NCBI GenBank assembly: GCA_001795335.1
Contig: MGOK01000022.1
Location: 22,521 to 27,924, forward strand
Length of the DNA: 5,404 nt
DNA from: Chloroflexi bacterium RBG_19FT_COMBO_55_16
GTDB lineage: Bacteria; Chloroflexota; Anaerolineae; Anaerolineales; UBA4823
Direction: 5' to 3'
This document shows, in pieces, positions 1-5,090 of this stretch; the stretch's first letter is position 1; every line of letters begins with the position of its first letter. The notes beneath the pieces are model-generated. The model was not told where the DNA came from, did not search any database, and saw only the letters and a list, made by a program, of their open reading frames with translations. The position numbers were made by a program, and so were the translations under genes.

Positions 1-132
1 TGCGATCCAACGCAAATGGATCAACCAGGCAACGCTGGAGACCAATTCGGCCTCCACCAGTGTGCGAGCTGGTCTGACCGGCGAAGGTTTCGGTGGGCCA
101 ATAGCGTTCCCAGGAGGGGAGGAAATACTCAT
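1..132 (-). CDS. Probable membrane sensor histidine kinase, N-terminal fragment (cut by left edge)
   Basis: An open frame of 44 codons starts at an ATG at 132 and runs off the window without a stop. The start is supported by an AGAGG ribosome binding site 5 nt upstream that overlaps the stop codon of the receiver gene, leaving an 8-bp gap. The visible protein begins with a proline-rich, polar stretch (residues 2-21), then a possible amphipathic helix (about 23-33), then a hydrophobic, arginine-containing segment ending WLIHLRWIA. Segments of the form 'LxRLRWxA' commonly precede the first transmembrane helix of sensor kinases, including RegB/PrrB-like proteins. Its position directly after a receiver gene also suggests a kinase. 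No H-box or ATPase domain can be seen, so the identification is inference; a different membrane protein is possible. If it is a kinase, it would be the natural partner of the receiver protein. Confidence 0.5.
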   Translation of the reverse strand, partial: MSISSPPGNAIGPPKPSPVRPARTLVEAELVSSVAWLIHLRWIA

Positions 133-137
133 ATTCG

Positions 138-142
138 CCTCT
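138..142 (-). promoter_or_regulatory. Ribosome binding site of the putative kinase gene
   Basis: AGAGG on the minus strand lies 5 nt before the ATG at 132 and shares bases with the TAG stop of the receiver gene (141-143). It supports the existence of the edge-truncated gene and suggests translational coupling. Confidence 0.55.
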
Positions 143-545
143 ACTTATCGCCTAGTATTTCTTGCACCTTCGCCAGCAATCCTTCAGGGGTGACTGGTTT
201 TTCGATGAAGGTCTGAACGGGCAGGTAGTCCTCATCTGGGGTAAAACGTAAGGGGGTCGTGCTGTGGATCGCAGTCAACATGATAATTGGCGTCCGACGG
301 AAATCCTTGTACTCGGACTCTGGATCGGGGCTGTGCAGGTCTAAGGCTAGCTGAAAGCCAGCGGTGGCAGTGTCCATCATCACGTCAAGAATGATCAGGT
401 CGGGCTTGACTTCCTTGACTTTCGCCAAACCTTCTGCAGAGCTCGTGGCCTCAGATATGGTATAGCCAGCGGATTCCAGCGGCAAGCGGAGCGTCAGGCG
501 TTGATCGGGGTCGTCGTCAACAATGAGAATTTGTTTTTTATCCAT
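141..545 (-). CDS. Stand-alone CheY-like response regulator receiver protein
   Basis: This 134-residue protein is a single receiver domain with no DNA-binding or enzymatic output domain. The signature residues are present: the acidic pair D10-D11 in ILIVDDDPDQR, the probable phosphoacceptor D54 in IILDVMM, T91 in IIMLTA, and K116 in the FIEKP motif. Two loops are longer than in CheY. One follows D54 (about residues 58-85, acidic and including SPDPESEYKDF). The other lies between T91 and K116 (about 94-110). I chose the ATG at 545, preceded by GGAAG at 8 nt; an in-frame ATG at 560 would add five residues but has no clear ribosome binding site. The gene overlaps the protease gene by 8 bp and is followed by a probable kinase. 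It is expected to be phosphorylated by a sensor kinase and to act through protein contacts. Its link to hydrogenase control is inferred from position. Confidence 0.9.
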   Translation of the reverse strand: MDKKQILIVDDDPDQRLTLRLPLESAGYTISEATSSAEGLAKVKEVKPDLIILDVMMDTATAGFQLALDLHSPDPESEYKDFRRTPIIMLTAIHSTTPLRFTPDEDYLPVQTFIEKPVTPEGLLAKVQEILGDK

Positions 546-1029
546 GTTTAGTTCTTCCATTCCATAGATCGGACAAGATAGCGTCGACCAGCTCAGGAAG
601 GGCTGATATGACAGCTGGACTAAGTTCCTGGCCTGGTTCGCAGCACCCGGGTTCGACGCCGTAGATCAGGATCTCCTCTGGCAAAAGGTCTAAGGCTTGG
701 GCTAATTCCAGGCCATTCGCCAGGCCCGGCTCGTGCAGGGAGATGACTTCATCTTGGGCAATGAGACGGGCATCTTGCGGTCCAAAGCGCCGCCAGGTGC
801 CCGGCGCTCTCCCCATATGTACGGCGTCGATGATGATCGCCCGTGACCAGCCCTCCAGCCAGGTCGCCAGCCCCCAGCCGGGCGTACCAGCCTCCATAAC
901 GCTCACCTGTGGGGGTAGGTCACATCCAGCCAGGATATCCACAGCCCGCACACCGAGACCATCATCTCCCAGGAGAGGATTGCCAATTCCTAAGATCAGC
1001 GTGCCGGGCTGCTGGTGAGTCGAGGTCAT
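538..1029 (-). CDS. [NiFe] hydrogenase maturation endopeptidase (HycI/HybD family)
   Basis: This 163-residue protein is the usual size for the family that removes the C-terminal tail of the hydrogenase large subunit once nickel is inserted. The N-terminal LILGIGNPLLGDDGLGVR (residues 11-28) is the family signature. By comparison with E. coli HybD (nickel contacts E16, D62, H93), the likely metal-contacting residues are D23, D68 in IIIDAV and H99 in SLHEPGL. The later GVEPGCCEPGQELSP stretch (124-138) is also family-like. The start is the ATG at 1029, which forms an ATGA overlap with the hydA stop. A longer in-frame reading from 1203 is rejected because it covers the hydA coding end with unrelated residues and the family motif begins just after 1029. 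The upstream ribosome site is weak, so translation probably depends on coupling to hydA. Its substrate is presumably HydA encoded immediately upstream. Confidence 0.93.
   Translation of the reverse strand: MTSTHQQPGTLILGIGNPLLGDDGLGVRAVDILAGCDLPPQVSVMEAGTPGWGLATWLEGWSRAIIIDAVHMGRAPGTWRRFGPQDARLIAQDEVISLHEPGLANGLELAQALDLLPEEILIYGVEPGCCEPGQELSPAVISALPELVDAILSDLWNGRTKHG
554..558 (-). promoter_or_regulatory. Ribosome binding site of the receiver gene
   Basis: GGAAG on the minus strand lies 8 nt before the ATG at 545, inside the end of the protease gene. It favours that start over the ATG at 560, which overlaps this site and has no purine-rich stretch of its own. Confidence 0.4.
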
Positions 1030-2312
1030 TTCGGCTCTACTTTCAAGACGTGCACCGAGCAAGATATGCACGGGTCGTAGGCCCGCACCAGCATTTCCAG
1101 GTCTAATTGCATAGCCTTGATTGGCTTCTCGGCAATGAGGGGGGTCAGGGCGAGCATATCTGCTTCCAGGTTTGCCAGGTTTTGGTTGGTAGGAATGACA
1201 CAATCCGCGCCGGTCAGATTACCATCCTCGCCGATCCAGTAATGGTGGATCAATAGTCCACGCGGCACTTCACAGACGCCTACTCCCTCGCCTGGGATTG
1301 TATTCACTGGCACTGGCTGCTCGCTATTGATGCCACGCTCAAGCAACCTGTCGATGATCGCAATAGCTTCTTCGACGCAATGGACGATCTCCACCACCTG
1401 GGCGGCCGAGTTCAGGTAAGGGTTAGTGATCTTGGGTTTAAGCCCCAAAGTCGCAGCAGCCTCTTTGGCACGTGGTTGGAGTTGTGGGTAGTTATTATTG
1501 AATCGAGCCAACGCCCCAACCATGTACGACTGGCGCAGGTGGCGAGTATGCTTGGCCGAGGAGTGAGCCACCAGGTGTTCGTTGGTTATCTGGTGGTATG
1601 CCTCGGCTGGCAGGCGCGCTCCGTCGCTGGTGATGATCTCGCCGTCAATGAAAGCGTATTCGTCAGGCTTGGTGAGCGAGACATATTCGGTATCCCGCTC
1701 GAATTGTGGCCAGGGCAGCGTAGCGAACAAGGCGACTGTCTCGTCGACATCAGCGCGGGTAGCAACCAGTCGCTGGCGCAGGTTCTCAAGCTCAGTCGGC
1801 TTGGGGAAGTGGGTGAAGCCACCGACGCACATGGCGATCGGGTGCGTGTGCCGCCCGGTTACCACGGCACAGATGTCACCCGCCAGTTTCTTCATACGCA
1901 GGGCGCGCAGGACCACCTCCGGATGGCTGGTCGCCATGGGGATGACACTGCCCACGCCCAGGAAATCGGGAGCCACCAACATATAAGCATGCAACACGTG
2001 GCTATCGAGGATCTCGCCGTGAAAGGTTAACTTACGCAATAATTGGGTTTGCTCGCTCGGCTCAATGCCCAGGGCTTTTTCGGAGGCGCGCAGCGAAGCT
2101 GTGGCATGACCTGTGGCGCAGATACCGCAGATGCGGCTGGTGATGTGGGAGGCTTCTTGATAAGGACGGCCACGCAACATGGCTTCGAAGAAGCGCGGTG
2201 TTTCCACAATATCCAGGCGGCATTCCTTGATCCGCCCGTCTTCGACTTCGACGACGATATTGCCGTGGCCTTCGACCCGCGTGATATGGTGGACGTCAAT
2301 TCTCTTATTCAT
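1026..2312 (-). CDS. hydA: Group 3b [NiFe] hydrogenase large (alpha) subunit
   Basis: This is the 428-residue catalytic subunit of a cytoplasmic hydrogenase, which splits or forms H2 at a NiFe(CN)2CO centre. It has the early ITRVEGHG motif (residues 10-17), the first nickel motif RICGICATGH (C62, C65, H69) and the second, DPCISCSVH (C415, C418, H421). All four nickel-binding cysteines are therefore present and the enzyme should be active. Only seven residues (VLKVEPK) follow H421; this is the tail expected to be removed by the protease encoded next. Length, motif spacing and gene order hydBGDA fit group 3b rather than membrane-bound group 1 enzymes. The ATG at 2312 overlaps the end of hydD by 8 bp and gives the family-like start MNKRIDVHHITRVEGH. 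An in-frame ATG at 2318 is equally possible: an AGAGG site lies 4 nt from 2318 and 10 nt from 2312. The end overlaps the protease start by 4 bp. Confidence 0.97.
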   Translation of the reverse strand: MNKRIDVHHITRVEGHGNIVVEVEDGRIKECRLDIVETPRFFEAMLRGRPYQEASHITSRICGICATGHATASLRASEKALGIEPSEQTQLLRKLTFHGEILDSHVLHAYMLVAPDFLGVGSVIPMATSHPEVVLRALRMKKLAGDICAVVTGRHTHPIAMCVGGFTHFPKPTELENLRQRLVATRADVDETVALFATLPWPQFERDTEYVSLTKPDEYAFIDGEIITSDGARLPAEAYHQITNEHLVAHSSAKHTRHLRQSYMVGALARFNNNYPQLQPRAKEAAATLGLKPKITNPYLNSAAQVVEIVHCVEEAIAIIDRLLERGINSEQPVPVNTIPGEGVGVCEVPRGLLIHHYWIGEDGNLTGADCVIPTNQNLANLEADMLALTPLIAEKPIKAMQLDLEMLVRAYDPCISCSVHVLKVEPK

Positions 2313-3081
2313 TGGCATTTTTCCTCTGCAGCAAGGTTTCACGCACCTGGTAGGTTGTGAACATGGTGTACATCGAGGTGAGCCCCTCCACGGTGAGGCC
2401 GTGCTTGGTCAGTACCTCTCGCATGGCGTTATCGTTGGGATTAGAGATGAATCCCCGGCAGGCTTCACACGATTGGCCGTAAGTTGGGCAGATGGCGTCA
2501 CAACCTGCGCGGGTGACCGGTCCCATGCAGACCTTGCCTCGAGTAAACAGGCAGGTGTTCTCTTTCAGCTTGCACTCGACGCACAGCGGGTAATCTGGGA
2601 TGAAAGGCTTTTTCCCGACCAGCAGGGACTTGACAGCGGAGATGAATTCCTGGCGGTCGATTGGGCATCCAGGGATAACGAAATCCACCGGGATCACAGC
2701 CTCAATAGGGCGCACGTCGTATGTGTCATACCAGTCTGCCTGATCGCCATACACGTACTGGCGAACTTCATCCAGAGGATGCAGGTATTTGAGAGAATTC
2801 ACACCCCCCAGGTGGGCGCAGGCGCCCAGCGCTACGACGATGGAGGCCTGTTCGCGAATCTTCTTCAGACGGGCTTCGTCGCTTTCCCGGCTGCATGAAC
2901 CCTCGATGAATGCTACGAGATAGTCCTCGCCTTTCTCAGACATGGCTTCCCGGAATTGGACGATCTCGACCGCCGCCAATAGATCCGGATGGTCCTGCAG
3001 TGAATCTATCACTGTAAGCTGGCAGCCCTCGCAACAGGTGAAGTCGAAGAAAGCTACTTTGGGTTTACCATTCTGGCTCAT
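2305..3081 (-). CDS. hydD: Group 3b [NiFe] hydrogenase small (delta) subunit
   Basis: This 258-residue Fe-S subunit passes electrons between the NiFe site and the HydG/HydB module. Twelve cysteines fit three 4Fe-4S clusters. The proximal cluster has C17 and C20 in CCEGC, C88 in GACAH and C139 in PGCP. Two further clusters sit in the C-terminal part, with C167, C170, C177, C185, C194, C198, C205 and C208 (LCVECK, CMGPVTRAGCDAICP, CEACRG). There is no twin-arginine signal peptide, so the enzyme is cytoplasmic, as expected for group 3. The start is the ATG at 3081, in an ATGA overlap with the hydG stop and preceded by a strong GGAGGAGG. A longer in-frame reading from 3186 is rejected because it covers the conserved 2Fe-2S end of hydG in another frame. 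The conserved C-terminal cysteine spacing is typical of sulfhydrogenase delta subunits. Confidence 0.96.
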   Translation of the reverse strand: MSQNGKPKVAFFDFTCCEGCQLTVIDSLQDHPDLLAAVEIVQFREAMSEKGEDYLVAFIEGSCSRESDEARLKKIREQASIVVALGACAHLGGVNSLKYLHPLDEVRQYVYGDQADWYDTYDVRPIEAVIPVDFVIPGCPIDRQEFISAVKSLLVGKKPFIPDYPLCVECKLKENTCLFTRGKVCMGPVTRAGCDAICPTYGQSCEACRGFISNPNDNAMREVLTKHGLTVEGLTSMYTMFTTYQVRETLLQRKNANE

Positions 3082-3935
3082 AACGCCTCCTCCAGCCCTT
3101 TGATATCCCGATAAGAAAAGACCGGTCCAGATTGGCAGGTATAAATGTTGTTGATCTGGCAGTGGCCACACTTGCCTACGCCGCATTTCATACGGCGTTC
3201 CAGGGACAGCCAGATATTGCCCTCTGGAATTCCTTTGCCGAGCAATTCCATCAACACGAAGCGGTACATCACCGGCGGGCCGACGGTCACCGCGACAGTG
3301 TTGCGCGGGTAAATTGAAATATCCTTGAACAGGGTGGTGATGACGCCGATATGTCCGTCCCAGGTCGCGTCGCCGCGATCGACGGTGAGATACAGCTCGA
3401 CATCCTCGCGTTCCCCCCAGCGCTTGAGTTCATCTTTAAAAAGCAGCTCGGAGGGGGTGCGAGCTCCGTAAAGGATGATCACCCGCCCAAACTGGGCGCG
3501 CTCATCCATTACCTGGTTGATCAGCGAACGCGCAGGGGCAAGCCCCAATCCGCCAGGCGCGAACAGCATGTCCTTGCCGCGGAAGCGCTCGATCGGAAAG
3601 CCGTGTCCATATGGTCCACGAATACCGATCTTGTCACCAGGCGTCAGGCGATGCAGTGCACCGGTCACGTCTCCTACTTTGCGAACACACAGCTCAAAGA
3701 TGCCATTGCTCCGGCTGGGACTGCTACTGATGCTGATCGGGGCTTCGCCGACCCCCAGGAAAGAAACCTCGACGAACTGTCCCGGGCGGTGATCCAGGGA
3801 TCTCCCGGCCGGTAATTCGATTGTAAAAAGCTTCTCTAACGCGGTGAGCTGCTCAATTTGGACGATACGCGCCATCTCCGGGAGGAAGATCTGGAGCTCA
3901 TCAGTCATTGATGGATATGTTCTGTTCGTGATCAT
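3078..3935 (-). CDS. hydG: Group 3b hydrogenase gamma subunit: FAD/NAD(P)-binding 2Fe-2S oxidoreductase
   Basis: This 285-residue flavoprotein connects the hydrogenase to the NAD(P)H pool. The order of domains is an FAD-binding barrel (about 20-115, with HRPGQFVEVSF and EAPISISSSP), a nucleotide-binding domain (about 120-240, with FAPGGLGLAPARSLI at 125-139), and a C-terminal 2Fe-2S motif of the dihydroorotate dehydrogenase electron-transfer type (CGVGKCGHC and later C; C251, C256, C259, C267). The domain layout is that of the gamma subunit of sulfhydrogenases; pyrK and related ferredoxin-NADP reductases are the nearest other families, but the neighbours settle the assignment. Whether NADP or NAD is preferred cannot be read from the sequence; known group 3b enzymes mostly use NADP(H). 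The ATG at 3935 overlaps the hydB stop (ATGA) and has GGGAG 6 nt upstream. An internal ATG at 3908 lacks such a site. Confidence 0.94.
   Translation of the reverse strand: MITNRTYPSMTDELQIFLPEMARIVQIEQLTALEKLFTIELPAGRSLDHRPGQFVEVSFLGVGEAPISISSSPSRSNGIFELCVRKVGDVTGALHRLTPGDKIGIRGPYGHGFPIERFRGKDMLFAPGGLGLAPARSLINQVMDERAQFGRVIILYGARTPSELLFKDELKRWGEREDVELYLTVDRGDATWDGHIGVITTLFKDISIYPRNTVAVTVGPPVMYRFVLMELLGKGIPEGNIWLSLERRMKCGVGKCGHCQINNIYTCQSGPVFSYRDIKGLEEAL
3086..3093 (-). promoter_or_regulatory. Strong ribosome binding site of hydD
   Basis: GGAGGAGG on the minus strand lies 4 nt before the ATG at 3081, within the last codons of hydG. It is the strongest Shine-Dalgarno match seen inside the operon and decides the hydD start against the longer reading from 3186. 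Confidence 0.8.
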
Positions 3936-4978
3936 AGTGTGCTCCCTGCCTCTTGTTGGCGGTAGAGTTCGTTAAAAACACCCACTGGGGTGATATTAAC
4001 CAGACAAGCCCGGGCACAGCGGCCACAACCAACGCAGCCCAGGTGTTTATGGGCTTCTAGAATGTACTTACCTTTCCGCATGAAGCGATGGCGTTGGCGC
4101 AATGCCCGGCTCTTGCGGAAGTTGTGACCGCCGGCTACCGTGGCAAATTCATCTAGCTGGCAGCTGTCCCAAATCCGCACTCGCTCCCCATGGCGCAGGT
4201 CTAGTTCGATTTCGTCCTTTACGTCGAAACAGAAACAGGTTGGACAGACATTGGTGCACGCGGCGCAGGCCAGACAGCGCTCTCCTAATTCAGCCCATAA
4301 CGAGCTTTTTGCGCTCAGGCTTAACAGGGAGGGCAAATCGCTGACATCGAACTCCAAGCGATAGGGGAACTTTGGCCACTTCTCGCTGATCACCGCATTC
4401 AGCCGCTGCATTTCACCTGGTTTGGCGGGGGTAGTGGAGGCGTACAGACCTAATAAATCGTGCCCATCTGACGTCCCGATGTCGACTGCATAGGCATCGC
4501 CCAGGTCGATCAAATGCAAGTCGTAACCTTCCTCGGCGGTCAGCGTGCCCATACTCTTGCAGAAGGAGTGTTCGTCGCAAGGGCGGAGGCACTCAATGCC
4601 CACGATCAAGGTGCGGTTCCGCCGCCCCAGATAGTGCGGGTCGGGAAAGCCTGTCGAGAAGACTGCATCGAGCAGCTGGATGGCGTGCAAGTCGCAGGTG
4701 TGTACGCCGAAGATGACGGTAGGTCGGTCTTGCGGTGCTGGCTCAATGTAACCGCCATTTGTTTTATCAAACTTAAACAAGGTTTCCCTCGGCGGCAGCA
4801 GATACTTCTTGGGAGGCAGGATCGTCGTGGGATAATCCAGCCGCAGGGCATTTGGATCGGCGATCTCGTCAAAGGCATACCCGCCGTTCGATTCGACCGG
4901 CCCGACGACCCTGTAATGCGGCATGAGCCGGTGGATAAAATCGGAAAGTTCGGGTTTTTGAAGGATGGTAAGGCTCAC
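3932..4978 (-). CDS. hydB: Group 3b hydrogenase beta subunit: 4Fe-4S dicluster protein
   Basis: This 348-residue protein is the Fe-S electron-transfer subunit of the hydrogenase (sulfhydrogenase beta, historically linked to sulfur or polysulfide reduction). The N-terminal part has the family stretch GVHTCDLHAI (91-100) followed by C130, C134 and C140 in VGIECLRPCDEHSFC. The C-terminal half holds two ferredoxin-like motifs: C235, C238, C241, C245 (CLACAACTNVCP), with C248 and C250 close by, and C315, C318, C321, C325 (CVGCGRCARAC). The second motif ends C-L instead of the usual C-P. The start is the GTG at 4978, with AAGGAG 6 nt upstream. It is the first gene of the operon and its stop overlaps hydG by 4 bp. 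Size and gene order match the family. A related anaerobic sulfite reductase subunit A (AsrA) has the same domain, but the hydrogenase context decides. Confidence 0.94.
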   Translation of the reverse strand: MSLTILQKPELSDFIHRLMPHYRVVGPVESNGGYAFDEIADPNALRLDYPTTILPPKKYLLPPRETLFKFDKTNGGYIEPAPQDRPTVIFGVHTCDLHAIQLLDAVFSTGFPDPHYLGRRNRTLIVGIECLRPCDEHSFCKSMGTLTAEEGYDLHLIDLGDAYAVDIGTSDGHDLLGLYASTTPAKPGEMQRLNAVISEKWPKFPYRLEFDVSDLPSLLSLSAKSSLWAELGERCLACAACTNVCPTCFCFDVKDEIELDLRHGERVRIWDSCQLDEFATVAGGHNFRKSRALRQRHRFMRKGKYILEAHKHLGCVGCGRCARACLVNITPVGVFNELYRQQEAGSTL

Positions 4979-4984
4979 GGATCG

Positions 4985-4990
4985 CTCCTT
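4985..4990 (-). promoter_or_regulatory. Ribosome binding site of hydB
   Basis: AAGGAG on the minus strand, 6 nt before a GTG, is a near-ideal site. It supports the non-ATG start at 4978; the next in-frame ATG is M19, far inside the conserved protein. Confidence 0.8.
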
Positions 4991-4991
4991 A

Positions 4992-5007
4992 AGTGATGTA
5001 TTTCACT
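4992..5007. promoter_or_regulatory. Palindrome of CRP/FNR half-site form upstream of hydB
   Basis: AGTGA-N6-TCACT is a perfect 5-bp inverted repeat with a 6-bp centre. CRP/FNR-family regulators bind TGTGA-N6-TCACA-like sites, and the GTGA/TCAC core matches exactly. It lies just upstream of the hydB ribosome binding site and at about +1 of the predicted promoter, a position that would favour repression. A redox- or ligand-sensing CRP/FNR protein is only a suggestion, and a chance palindrome of this size cannot be excluded. Confidence 0.4.
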
Positions 5008-5010
5008 ATC

Positions 5011-5016
5011 AATATA
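5011..5016 (-). promoter_or_regulatory. Candidate -10 element of the hyd operon promoter
   Basis: TATATT on the minus strand differs from TATAAT at one base. No good -35 hexamer lies 17 bp upstream. Instead a TTGTCA repeat ends 11 bp upstream, the layout seen in activator-dependent Pho-type promoters, where the regulator site replaces the -35. Transcription would start near 5004, giving a leader of roughly 25 nt before hydB. Confidence 0.4.
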
Positions 5017-5027
5017 ACGGATAGCAG

Positions 5028-5066
5028 TGACAAACATCGTGATAAGCGAATGACAAACCTGTGACA
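5028..5066 (-). promoter_or_regulatory. Array of four TGTCA-like direct repeats, probable OmpR/PhoB-type operator
   Basis: On the minus strand TGTCA begins at 5066 and 5055, a degenerate TATCA at 5044, and TGTCA again at 5032. The steps are 11, 11 and 12 bp, about one DNA turn each. The first pair reads TTGTCACAGGTTTGTCAT, close to the E. coli Pho box (TGTCA direct repeats at 11-bp spacing). Regulators of the OmpR/PhoB family bind such head-to-tail half-sites. The array sits just upstream of the candidate -10 of the hyd operon and just downstream of a gene for an OmpR/PhoB-type DNA-binding domain. Binding by that protein or by a PhoB homologue is inference. Confidence 0.55.
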
Positions 5067-5085
5067 AAAACCGGTCTCCCGCTTT
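5066..5085 (-). terminator. Weak intrinsic terminator candidate after the winged-helix gene
   Basis: Five bases after the stop codon of the regulator gene, the minus strand can form a small hairpin: AAA and CGG arms pairing with CCG and TTT, one G-G mismatch, and a GAGA tetraloop. It is followed by or merges with a run of five T. The stem is short (3 plus 3 pairs), so termination would be inefficient. The T run overlaps the first direct repeat. It may be a chance structure. Confidence 0.25.
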
Positions 5086-5090
5086 AAACC

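Noticed and set aside
16..216. A plus-strand open frame of 66 codons at the left edge
   Set aside because: It is opposite the receiver gene and the kinase-like gene, and has no motif or ribosome binding site of note.
1030..1203. A 58-residue N-terminal extension of the maturation protease
   Set aside because: It overlaps the conserved C-terminal nickel motif region of hydA in another frame, and the family signature starts ten residues after the ATG at 1029.
1380..2030. A long plus-strand open frame of 216 codons opposite hydA
   Set aside because: It lies wholly within the well-supported hydA gene, has no recognisable domain and no convincing ribosome site. Its openness follows from the codon bias of the opposite strand.
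2179..2898. A plus-strand open frame of 239 codons opposite hydA and hydD
   Set aside because: It covers conserved coding sequence of two genes on the other strand and its translation shows no family motif. It is treated as a shadow frame.
3082..3186. A 35-residue N-terminal extension of HydD
   Set aside because: It reads the 2Fe-2S coding end of hydG in another frame, and GGAGGAGG directly before the ATG at 3081 marks the true start.
3700..3760. HydG lacks a classic RxYS flavin motif, reading EAPISISSSP instead
   Set aside because: This form is, as far as I recall, usual for sulfhydrogenase gamma subunits, so it is not treated as a lost function.
4514..4996. A plus-strand open frame of 160 codons opposite hydB that reaches into the promoter region
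   Set aside because: There is no recognisable protein motif; it mirrors hydB and overlaps its ribosome binding site.
5028..5066. The repeats as a CRISPR or mobile-element end
   Set aside because: The units are only 5-7 bp with 11-12 bp period, too short for CRISPR and without terminal inverted repeats or a transposase nearby.
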